From OLB11 sp041392835 (lineage in GTDB: Bacteria; Bacteroidota; Bacteroidia; Chitinophagales; Chitinophagaceae), in contig JAWKLF010000001.1 in assembly GCA_041392835.1 (NCBI GenBank), positions 434,001 to 498,000 of the forward strand: DNA of 64,000 bases. Reading direction: 5' to 3'. The notes beneath the pieces are model-generated. The model was not told the DNA's origin. It was given only the letters and a program-made list of their open reading frames with translations, and made no database searches. A program made the position numbers and the translations under genes. Positions 17,306 through 24,281 of the stretch are shown in pieces; within the stretch, counting starts at the first letter, position 1, and the number at the start of each line of letters is the position of its first letter.

Positions 17306-17701
17306 TTATTGATCGCTACTATCTGTTTCGTCTAATTCTAATGCTTTTTCTATTTTTTTAGACAGCCTATCCAAATCCTGTTCTAATTTTTCTTGATCTA
17401 TACTTTCTTCTAGTTTCAAAGCTATTCTTTCAGCATTTTTTTCCAATTGTTTGGTATCTATACTTTTTGAAATTTCAGTTAGTGCATCCACATGTTTATC
17501 GATTAATAGTATAGTAGTGTTTAATATATCACCTAAAGATTTCCAGTCAGTTGCTTCTATAGCATCAGTCATTTCGTTTAGCGATCTATTGACTGTCTTG
17601 GCAACTTTTTTTGCTTGTTTTTTGCTTATTACTTGCTGTGATTTTGCTTCTGCTGCTAAAAGCATAATACAAGATAAAATGAGTATTGTTACTTTTTTCA
17701 T
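17306..17701 (-). CDS. Small secreted coiled-coil protein, function unknown
   Basis: Signal peptide MKKVTILILSCIMLLAAEAKS, then about 110 residues that are almost wholly charged helix: KKQAKKVAKTVNRSL, DKHVDALTEISKSID and QEKLEQDLDRLSKKIEKALE, ending in an acidic tail (DETDSSDQ). I start it at 17701, 4 bases after the preceding gene, instead of 17728, which would overlap it. It forms a pair with the carboxypeptidase-regulatory-like gene. No family recognised. Confidence 0.7.
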   Translation of the reverse strand: MKKVTILILSCIMLLAAEAKSQQVISKKQAKKVAKTVNRSLNEMTDAIEATDWKSLGDILNTTILLIDKHVDALTEISKSIDTKQLEKNAERIALKLEESIDQEKLEQDLDRLSKKIEKALELDETDSSDQ

Positions 17702-17705
17702 ACTA

Positions 17706-18338
17706 TTATTTTTTTCGTTTATAATCACCTCTTTTCCAGGCTTTATAGAAATCTAACCATGCCAATGGATTAAATATTGCCATTGGTGGTTGTTGGCCAG
17801 CCCAGTATGTGTTTTTTATTAATTGATTTTGTAAATAGTGTTGACTTTCCCTTCCATCTTTTGGCATTGTTTGAGCCAGTATTCGTAAGGTCTGATACTC
17901 TGTATTTTTGCGTGCTATTTCAAACTTATCGTCTGGTATGTATGCATTCTTAAATGCTATTTCAAATTCTTTTTGAGTAGCCTGTGGTCGTACTATAGTT
18001 GCTGGCAAATAGAATGTGTCTTGTGTCATAAGTTGAATAACAGAGTATCTTGCTGAGGATAATGTTTTTGGAATTACGTAGCGTTTTTTTCTATATCCTA
18101 TGGAGCTATATTCTAAAGTATCTCCTTGTTCTGCAATCAAAGAAAATACACCTCTGTCATTACTATTTGTACCATTTTTTTTGCTTATGTTTGAAATTGT
18201 TACAAAGGGTAAATATCGCAAACTATCAGCACTCATTACTACACCAGTCAGCTCTACCATTTTTTCAAAACCATATTGTGCATTGGCTTTAAGTAGAAAT
18301 ATTTGAAAGAAGAAAAGTATAACTAGCTTTTTTTTCAC
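17706..18338 (-). CDS. Secreted protein with carboxypeptidase-regulatory-like domain
   Basis: Signal peptide KKKLVILFFFQIFLLKANA is followed by a CarboxypepD_reg-like beta-sandwich: LTGVVMSADSLRYLPFVTIS, SNDRGVFSLIAEQGDTLEYSSIGYRKK (residues about 30-85). Such domains are common at the N-terminus of TonB-dependent receptors, but here no barrel follows; the last 100 residues are unassigned. Start codon is GTG at 18338, right beside a -7 box. Likely periplasmic or surface exposed. Role unknown. Confidence 0.78.
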   Translation of the reverse strand: MKKKLVILFFFQIFLLKANAQYGFEKMVELTGVVMSADSLRYLPFVTISNISKKNGTNSNDRGVFSLIAEQGDTLEYSSIGYRKKRYVIPKTLSSARYSVIQLMTQDTFYLPATIVRPQATQKEFEIAFKNAYIPDDKFEIARKNTEYQTLRILAQTMPKDGRESQHYLQNQLIKNTYWAGQQPPMAIFNPLAWLDFYKAWKRGDYKRKK

Positions 18339-18342
18339 GGTT

Positions 18343-18350
18343 CAAATGTA
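18343..18350 (-). promoter_or_regulatory. -7 box (TACATTTG) of the carboxypeptidase-regulatory-like gene
   Basis: Exact TAnnTTTG on the minus strand, only 4 bases before the GTG start. Transcription would begin at or next to the start codon. Confidence 0.5.
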
Positions 18351-18380
18351 AAATATTTTAATGATTAAGTCTTTTGTAAC

Positions 18381-18388
18381 TACCTTTG
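18381..18388 (+). promoter_or_regulatory. -7 box (TACCTTTG) of mrp
   Basis: Exact TAnnTTTG match 29 bases upstream of the mrp ATG; divergent from the box at 18343-18350 within a 79-base gap. Confidence 0.5.
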
Positions 18389-18417
18389 GATTCCGATAAT
18401 TAACAATAGTTTATACC

Positions 18418-19479
18418 ATGACAGAAAAAGACATTTTAGCAGCGCTTGGCCATGTACAAGAACCCGATTTGGGCAAGGATTTGGTAAGCTTAAATATGAT
18501 AAAAGATTTACAGATTGATGGCAAAAAAGTATCTTTTACGATAGTGCTAACAACTCCTGCATGTCCTATGAAAGATATGATGAAGAGTGCTTGTGAAAAT
18601 GCGATTAAAATTATGGTTGATAAAGAAGCAGAAATTGGGGTTCATTTTACATCGCAAATGAAGCAGTATAGAAACCCAAACGAAGCTCTTCCACAGGTAA
18701 AAAATATTATAGCTGTAGCAAGTGGCAAAGGTGGTGTGGGTAAGTCTACTGTAGCAGTTAATTTGGCTATTTCTTTGGCAAAGTCTGGAGCTAAGGTTGG
18801 TATATTAGATGCTGATATTTATGGTCCTTCATTACCATTAATGCTGGGCATAAAGGGCGAAAGACCTTTAATGCAAAATATAGGAGATAAGGGTATGATA
18901 GTACCCATAGAAGTTATGGGTTTGCAAGTTATGAGTATAGGTTTGCTTATAGATGATAAACAGGCCATAATATGGCGTGGACCCATGGCCAGTAGTGCCA
19001 TAAAACAATTTGTTTCGGATGTACTTTGGGGCGATTTGGATTATTTAATTATAGACTTGCCTCCTGGCACGGGTGATATTCACCTTACTATGGTACAGAC
19101 ATTACCAATTACTGGGGCCGTTATTGTAAGTACTCCTCAAGAAGTAGCTTTGGCTGATGCCAAAAAGGCCATTATGATGTTTGAAGGACCTCAAACTAAA
19201 GTTCCAATTTTGGGTTTGATAGAAAATATGGCCTATTTTACCCCTTTAGAACTTCCAGACAATAAATATTATATTTTTGGAAAAGAAGGGGCTAAAAATT
19301 TAGCTTCATTATATGAACTTAATTTTCTTGGACAGATTCCAATAACTATGTCCATTAGAGAAGGAGGAGATTTGGGTAAGCCTGCTTTTATATATGGCGA
19401 TGATATTTCAAAAGAAGCTATACAAAATGTTGCTATGGAGGTAGCCAGACAAGTTTCGATAGTAAATAGCAAAAAATAA
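18418..19479 (+). CDS. mrp: Mrp/ApbC-type P-loop iron-sulfur carrier ATPase
   Basis: Predicted Fe-S cluster carrier or scaffold ATPase. Residues 1-90 form a MIP18/DUF59 domain (DILAALGHVQEPDLGKDLVS, TTPACPMKDMM). The deviant Walker A ASGKGGVGKST spans 101-111, then DADIYGPSLPLMLG, IIDLPPGTGDIHLTM and a C-terminal domain. The CxxC cluster ligands of classical Mrp/Nbp35 proteins are not present: the equivalent segment reads ENMAYFTPLELPDNKYYIFG. Length 353 is normal. Convergent with mnmG, one base apart. Confidence 0.93.
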   Translation: MTEKDILAALGHVQEPDLGKDLVSLNMIKDLQIDGKKVSFTIVLTTPACPMKDMMKSACENAIKIMVDKEAEIGVHFTSQMKQYRNPNEALPQVKNIIAVASGKGGVGKSTVAVNLAISLAKSGAKVGILDADIYGPSLPLMLGIKGERPLMQNIGDKGMIVPIEVMGLQVMSIGLLIDDKQAIIWRGPMASSAIKQFVSDVLWGDLDYLIIDLPPGTGDIHLTMVQTLPITGAVIVSTPQEVALADAKKAIMMFEGPQTKVPILGLIENMAYFTPLELPDNKYYIFGKEGAKNLASLYELNFLGQIPITMSIREGGDLGKPAFIYGDDISKEAIQNVAMEVARQVSIVNSKK

Positions 19480-19480
19480 T

Positions 19481-21343
19481 TTATCGACCTATATACACCA
19501 TGAGGATTTGTATATCAGTTGGGTTAACACCACTAATTCTTCCTGCTTGACCTAATGTTCTGGGTTTTATTTTCATAAATTTTTGTCTACCTTCAGAAGA
19601 CAAGGATTTAACCTTGTCATAATCAAAATTTTCGGGTATCAATACATGTTCTAATTGGTTTGTTTTTTCAGCAAATTCAATTTCTTTATCTATATATGAT
19701 TGATACTTTAATTGAATTTCAACTTGTTCTTTTGTTTCACGTGAAACACCTTCAAATACTGTTGCTAATTCCTCAGAACAATGTATTAGGTTATCAATCG
19801 ATACATTAGGTCTTAGTAATAATTTTATACTGTTTGTTTTTTCTTCTTGCGGTGAAGAGCCTATTCTAGTAAAATAGTCTTGCGTTTGAGAAGGTGTTAA
19901 ACTAATATTTTTCATACTTTTCTTTATCTGTTCTACATCATGTAGTTTTTGTTCCACATGAAACATTCTTTCTTTAGAAGCTAATCCGATTTGATGTGAT
20001 AATGGGGTAAGTCTCATATCAGCATTGTCTTGTCTTAAGAGGGTTCTATATTCTGCCCTTGATGTAAACATTCTGTATGGCTCATCTGTTCCTTTATTGA
20101 TTAAATCATCTATCAAAACGCCAATATAGGCTTGGCTTCGGCTTAGTGTAAATGATTTTTGACCATTTACCTTTAGATGTGCATTTATTCCAGCCATTAA
20201 TCCTTGACAAGCTGCTTCTTCGTAACCCGTAGTACCATTTATTTGACCTGCAAAAAATAAATTACTAAGTAATTTAGTTTCCAACGTATAAGTCAATTGC
20301 GTAGGTGGAAAATAATCGTATTCGATAGCATAGCCAGGTCTGAACATTTTGACATGCTCTAATCCCGGTATTAAACGTAGTGCTTTGTATTGTACATCTT
20401 CGGGCAAGGATGTAGAAAAACCATTTAGGTATATTTCTACCGTGTTCCAACCCTCTGGCTCTACAAACAATTGATGTCTATCTCGTTCAGCAAATCGATT
20501 TATTTTGTCTTCAATACTAGGGCAATATCGTGGTCCTGTGCCTTCTATACGACCTTGAAACATTGGTGATTGACTGAAACCTGTTTTAAGCATGTCATGT
20601 ACAGCATCGTTGGTATATGTAACCCAACAGCATCGTTGTTTTTGGGGTTTTTCTGTATTTTGATAAGAAAAGCCAACAATATCTTCATCACCATCTTGTA
20701 TTTCCATTTTTGAATAATCAAGACTTCGTCCATCTAAACGGGGGGGTGTACCTGTTTTTAGTCTATCGCTTTCAAATCCCAATTTTAATAAATCCTCTGT
20801 GATACCTGTAGCTTTATTTTCGCCCATACGTCCGCCACCAAAATGTTTTTCTCCAATATGGATTACACCATTTAAAAAAGTTCCATTGGTAAGAACCACA
20901 GATTTTCCTTTTATTTCTAAGCCCAATTGTGTCTTTACACCTTGTATTGTTTCACGTGAAACCAGTAAGCCAACAACAGAATCTTGCCAAATATCTAAAT
21001 TTTCGGTGTGCTCAAGCATATCGCGCCAGGTGGAGGCAAATAAATGTCTATCATTTTGGGTACGTGGACTCCACATGGCTGGTCCTTTTGATTTATTGAG
21101 CATTCTAAATTGTATCATACTCTTGTCTGATACAATACCAGAATAGCCTCCTAATGCATCTATTTCTCTTACAATCTGCCCTTTGGCTATACCGCCCATG
21201 GCAGGATTACAACTCATTTGTGCTATGGTTTGCATATTCATAGTAATAAGTAGTGTACGAGAACCCATATTGGCAGCAGCTGCTGCTGCCTCGCAGCCTG
21301 CATGGCCAGCACCTACAACAATAACATCATATAATGGAAACAT
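19481..21343 (-). CDS. mnmG: tRNA uridine-5-carboxymethylaminomethyl modification enzyme MnmG (GidA)
   Basis: FAD-dependent subunit that with MnmE installs cmnm5 groups on wobble U34 of tRNAs. The Rossmann motif DVIVVGAGHAGCEAA occupies residues 6-20; SCNPAMGGIAKG, TGTPPRLDGRS, YCPSIEDKI, GLMAGINAHL and DEPYRMFTSRAEYR are family signatures. Length 620 matches E. coli (629). The C-terminal MnmE-binding helices end PTDIQILMVYIGR. mnmE is not in the window. Confidence 0.97.
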   Translation of the reverse strand: MFPLYDVIVVGAGHAGCEAAAAAANMGSRTLLITMNMQTIAQMSCNPAMGGIAKGQIVREIDALGGYSGIVSDKSMIQFRMLNKSKGPAMWSPRTQNDRHLFASTWRDMLEHTENLDIWQDSVVGLLVSRETIQGVKTQLGLEIKGKSVVLTNGTFLNGVIHIGEKHFGGGRMGENKATGITEDLLKLGFESDRLKTGTPPRLDGRSLDYSKMEIQDGDEDIVGFSYQNTEKPQKQRCCWVTYTNDAVHDMLKTGFSQSPMFQGRIEGTGPRYCPSIEDKINRFAERDRHQLFVEPEGWNTVEIYLNGFSTSLPEDVQYKALRLIPGLEHVKMFRPGYAIEYDYFPPTQLTYTLETKLLSNLFFAGQINGTTGYEEAACQGLMAGINAHLKVNGQKSFTLSRSQAYIGVLIDDLINKGTDEPYRMFTSRAEYRTLLRQDNADMRLTPLSHQIGLASKERMFHVEQKLHDVEQIKKSMKNISLTPSQTQDYFTRIGSSPQEEKTNSIKLLLRPNVSIDNLIHCSEELATVFEGVSRETKEQVEIQLKYQSYIDKEIEFAEKTNQLEHVLIPENFDYDKVKSLSSEGRQKFMKIKPRTLGQAGRISGVNPTDIQILMVYIGR

Positions 21344-21369
21344 GCGTTTTTATTAAGAAATTGAGTGTG

Positions 21370-21377
21370 CAAAGATA
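21370..21377 (-). promoter_or_regulatory. -7 box (TATCTTTG) of mnmG
   Basis: Exact TAnnTTTG on the minus strand 26 bases upstream of the mnmG start, with a possible TTTG about 22 bases further upstream. Confidence 0.45.
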
Positions 21378-21552
21378 AGCACAAGAATAGGATTAAATCC
21401 AAATTATGTGTTTGCATACGCAAATAACTCGCTCCAGTATAGTATAAACATGAACTATAACTTTGCGGTGAAATAATGTACTTGGTAAAACATATAAAAA
21501 TTTACAATATAATGTTTTTAGCGAATAAAATACGATAAGTATAACAATGGCA

Positions 21553-22475
21553 CTATTCTGATTGATTTTGTATGCAATTCAAAATCCAATCGACGCAATC
21601 GTAGGGTTCTACAATACTCCAAGAATGGGGGTGTCTGTTGCCTTCTATTCGAATTCCTTTTTGATAGGCATTAATAAATTCGGCTTTTTTATTTCCCATA
21701 TCATTAAGCAACTGAATCATAGCAGATTGATCGAGTGCATTTAAGTCATAGGCATCTACATGTCTATTTTGCATCCACCACACGGGGTCTACATCCCCAT
21801 AAATTCTTAAAGGTGTATGAAGTAAATATTTTGCATTGCCACCATCTTTTTCACTTCGTGTAAATGGAGAAAAATAAGAATACATTTTTTCTGCGGTTTC
21901 GGGTGAACCACCACAATATTTTTCGAGTTCTTTCATTCCATATGCAGGTTCGTTTTGCTCTGGATTTTTATGTAATTTAAGCCTAAAGTTGCGATACACA
22001 TTGGCTATATCGCAAGGACCATCACAATTAAAAACTGCACACGGCTTAATTGTAGTTTTTGACGCATCTTGATTGGCTAATTCGGTATAACGCATACTAA
22101 AAATGCCACCCATAGACCAGCCACCCATTACAATTTTATCTTGGGGCAAATGATATTTTTTTATAGCAGAGCTATACATGGTATTGATAAGTGTTAGTGT
22201 GTAGTCTGTAAGTGTTAGTCTTTGGTTGATAGAAAATACTAAGACAGCAATATGATTTTGAAAGGCTAATTCGCACAAGGTGCTTGTACTACTTAAATTA
22301 TATTCAGTAGTGGACCATGTACCAGGCATTAAGACAAGCACACCTTTAATTTCTCCATCTGGTATTAAGGCATCATAATATAGTTTTGTCTGATTATTAT
22401 CGCCTACCCTTCATGCTCTTATGCGTTTGAAATAAGAGCCATGAAACAAAAAAGAAGGGAATAGCAAGTTTTCAT
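21553..22475 (-). pseudogene. Alpha/beta hydrolase with disrupted 5' end
   Basis: The intact frame from 22341 (GTG) gives 262 residues of an alpha/beta hydrolase: VLVLMPGTW, nucleophile elbow GGWSMGG, a GDVDPVWW acid segment and RHPHSW with the histidine. There is no signal peptide on it. Upstream, an ATG at 22475 encodes MKTCYSLLFCFMALISNA, a perfect signal peptide, ending in TAA at 22419-22421 exactly where a Gln (CAA) would be expected after the cleavage site. The hydrolase frame is open only from 22401 and is shifted relative to the signal peptide frame. The simplest reading is one gene broken by a nonsense change plus a small indel. Translation of a cytoplasmic remnant from the GTG cannot be excluded. 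Confidence 0.65.
22419..22475 (-). other. Detached signal-peptide reading frame of the broken hydrolase
   Basis: Eighteen codons beginning MKTCYSLLF and ending ISNA, followed by TAA. The hydrophobic core and A-x-A-like end fit a Sec signal. The DNA from 22416 to 22440 also holds an 8-base inverted repeat (GCTCTTAT/ATAAGAGC) around this stop codon. Confidence 0.55.
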
Positions 22476-22597
22476 ATTAAGAAATGAATTTTATTCAAAA
22501 TTAATAAAAAAGCATGCGCAACACAATTTTTCTACTTTGTGAATAGGAGGCGTACATTATAACTTTCTTTTAATCAAGAAAACACACAATATATGGT

Positions 22598-22936
22598 TTA
22601 TGACACCATAGGGTGTTTGGGCAAGTCTTGTAATTTGCTATTAATATCATAGAGATGAAATAAGATGATACATATAAAAGATAAGCAAATAATAGGCATA
22701 ATGACAGGAGAAGCCGCAATAGAATATTGAAAAAAATGAAAATTTGGTAGCGGAATAAACAGCGAAAGAACTAAAAGTGCAGCGCACGATAATACTAGTA
22801 TGCGAAATGTTTTTTTGTTTGCAAGCGGAGCCACACGAGGCGTTGAAGAAATAGTAGCCATTAAGGTATCCGTAAAATTGGCTGAAGGGCTTTTGATACC
22901 TTTGCTTATCGTTTCTTTAAATTCCTTTTCATTCAT
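22598..22936 (-). CDS. Small two-helix membrane protein, candidate anti-sigma factor
   Basis: A 112-residue protein with a polar N-terminus of about 42 residues, two hydrophobic helices (ILVLSCAALLVLSLFIPL and SPVIMPIICLSFICIILFHL) and a short polar tail. It starts 5 bases after the ECF sigma factor stop, the usual place for a membrane anti-sigma factor. The N-terminus has no recognised anti-sigma motif, so the role is inferred from position only. Confidence 0.7.
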   Translation of the reverse strand: MNEKEFKETISKGIKSPSANFTDTLMATISSTPRVAPLANKKTFRILVLSCAALLVLSLFIPLPNFHFFQYSIAASPVIMPIICLSFICIILFHLYDINSKLQDLPKHPMVS

Positions 22937-22941
22937 GATGA

Positions 22942-23514
22942 TTAGATTAATTGATTTTCCTTTTCATTTTGAAGTATATGTAAAAAGCTTTTTCGGGCTC
23001 TATGTAAAGTTACTTTAATTTTTGATTCTTTAAAACCAGTAATATCTTTAATCTCAAGTATACTCAATTCGGCAAGATAAAACAATCGTAATAGTAGAGA
23101 TTCTTCATTATGCATGAGCTCTAGAATTTTGTTGACTAATACTTTTTGTTCTTTACTATTTATTTCATGAAAAGGTGTAGAGTATTCAATAATATTGTTG
23201 GAACTATTGTTGTACAAAGATGCTAAATGATGATTTCGGTTTAGGCTTTGGAGCTTAGTAAGACAGGTGTTATATACAATTTTGTAAAGCCAAGTCGAAA
23301 AAGAAGAACTAAATTGAAATGTATGTATTCGTTTAAACACCTTGATAAATGCTTCTTGTAGAGCATCTTCAGCATCATGTTCGTTTTTTAAAATAGAACA
23401 AGCCAACGAAAAAGATAGATCTTTATACTTATCAACAAGTACTCGAAATTGAGTATGGTCTCCACCTCTAATCGATACGATTAAATCAATATCATTTTCG
23501 CTATTTTTTTTCAT
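22942..23514 (-). CDS. ECF-type RNA polymerase sigma factor
   Basis: Sigma-70 family group 4. Region 2 is visible as FRVLVDKYKDLSFSLACSILKNEHDAEDALQEAFIKVF with FSTWLYKIVYN, and region 4 as LLRLFYLAELSILEIKDITGFKESKIKVTLHRARKSF, a helix-turn-helix. Start chosen at 23514 (MKKNSENDIDLI), because the longer form from 23580 adds a stretch that lies in the coding sequence of the preceding gene. It overlaps that gene by 14 bases and is followed closely by a small membrane protein. The target regulon is unknown. Confidence 0.92.
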   Translation of the reverse strand: MKKNSENDIDLIVSIRGGDHTQFRVLVDKYKDLSFSLACSILKNEHDAEDALQEAFIKVFKRIHTFQFSSSFSTWLYKIVYNTCLTKLQSLNRNHHLASLYNNSSNNIIEYSTPFHEINSKEQKVLVNKILELMHNEESLLLRLFYLAELSILEIKDITGFKESKIKVTLHRARKSFLHILQNEKENQLI

Positions 23515-23839
23515 CAAGCTTTTTGCGAATAAAGAAAGCCGAAACAAGCCCAAGCCCACCAAAGAACAAGATACAAGCACCTATAAGTAATCCTTTAGAA
23601 TCTTCTGGCAAATTTAAGGATTGTGGTATAACCGAAATGCCCATGCCTAAACCAATACCCAAAATGGTTAAACCAATTTCTAAAAATGGAAATTTGGTTT
23701 TGGATAATTCTAAGTTGCCACCTTGGTCTAAGATGGCTTTTTTGATAAGATAATTGTATCGGCTGGTAAAATAAACTACCAATACAACAAGGGAAAAGAA
23801 CGCAATGGGTACTAATGTTTCTGAAATAGGAGCAGTCAT
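23501..23839 (-). CDS. DUF6249-like membrane protein
   Basis: A 112-residue protein with three hydrophobic segments: LVPIAFFSLVVLVVYFTSR near the N-terminus, FLEIGLTILGIGLGMGIS in the middle and GLLIGACILFFGGLGLVSAFF near the end, then a lysine-rich tail. The R-Y-N-Y-L-I-K-K-A-I-L-D-Q-G linker matches my memory of DUF6249. It heads a three-gene unit with the sigma factor (14-base overlap) and the small membrane protein. In Bacteroidota such proteins often sit beside ECF sigma genes; the role is not known. Confidence 0.7.
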   Translation of the reverse strand: MTAPISETLVPIAFFSLVVLVVYFTSRYNYLIKKAILDQGGNLELSKTKFPFLEIGLTILGIGLGMGISVIPQSLNLPEDSKGLLIGACILFFGGLGLVSAFFIRKKLDEKK

Positions 23840-23985
23840 GATTTATTAATTTTATTTTTTATACTCATTAGACTCTTACAGATAAAATTAGGTTACAAAA
23901 AAGACGGTTTATTTTTTTAAATGAATCAATGATTCATTTTCTGATTCATGATAAGCAGAAGTTATACTAAACGCATTTTGTAAAA

Positions 23986-24013
23986 TTAAAAAATCCTGAA
24001 TTTCTTCAGGATT
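23986..24013 (-). terminator. Terminator of the tRNA-Phe transcript
   Basis: AATCCTGAA and TTCAGGATT form a 9-base-pair stem with a four-base loop; on the minus strand it is followed by six T. A T run also follows on the plus strand, so it may work both ways. Confidence 0.85.
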
Positions 24014-24019
24014 TTTTTG

Positions 24020-24092
24020 TGGTGTGGGAGGGAATTGAACCCCCGACACAAGGATTTTCAGTCCTTTGCTCTACCAACTGAGCTACCGCACC
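24020..24092 (-). tRNA. tRNA-Phe (anticodon GAA)
   Basis: Read on the minus strand it begins GGTGCGG, has a D arm GCTC..GAGC, anticodon stem AAGGA/TCCTT around loop CTGAAAA (anticodon GAA), a T arm with TTCAATT loop, and ends CCACACC plus discriminator A. CCA is not encoded. The acceptor stem has one C5-A68 mismatch; all other stems pair. Transcribed from its own promoter and ended by the adjacent hairpin. Confidence 0.93.
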
Positions 24093-24155
24093 TAATAATG
24101 TGAGAGTTTGTGTTTAATAGGGATGCAAAAATAAACAATATCTCTAAATAGCCAA

Positions 24156-24281
24156 TTATTTTTTCTTATGTTTTACAATGTAGAGAATACCTAGTATCAG
24201 CCATATAATCAAGAGGGGCCACCACAACTTGCCCCATTCTATAGATGTAAGACTTTGTAAAGAAATACTATTAGTTAGCAT
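24156..24281 (-). CDS. 41-residue single-helix membrane protein overlapping the recQ stop
   Basis: The ATG at 24281 overlaps the last codons of recQ by 11 bases. The frame gives MLTNSISLQSLTSIEWGKLW, then a strongly hydrophobic stretch WPLLIIWLILGILYIV, then KHKKK and stop. A short amphipathic start, one transmembrane helix and a basic tail (positive-inside rule) make a believable small membrane protein, likely translated by coupling to recQ. No family recognised. Confidence 0.55.
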   Translation of the reverse strand: MLTNSISLQSLTSIEWGKLWWPLLIIWLILGILYIVKHKKK

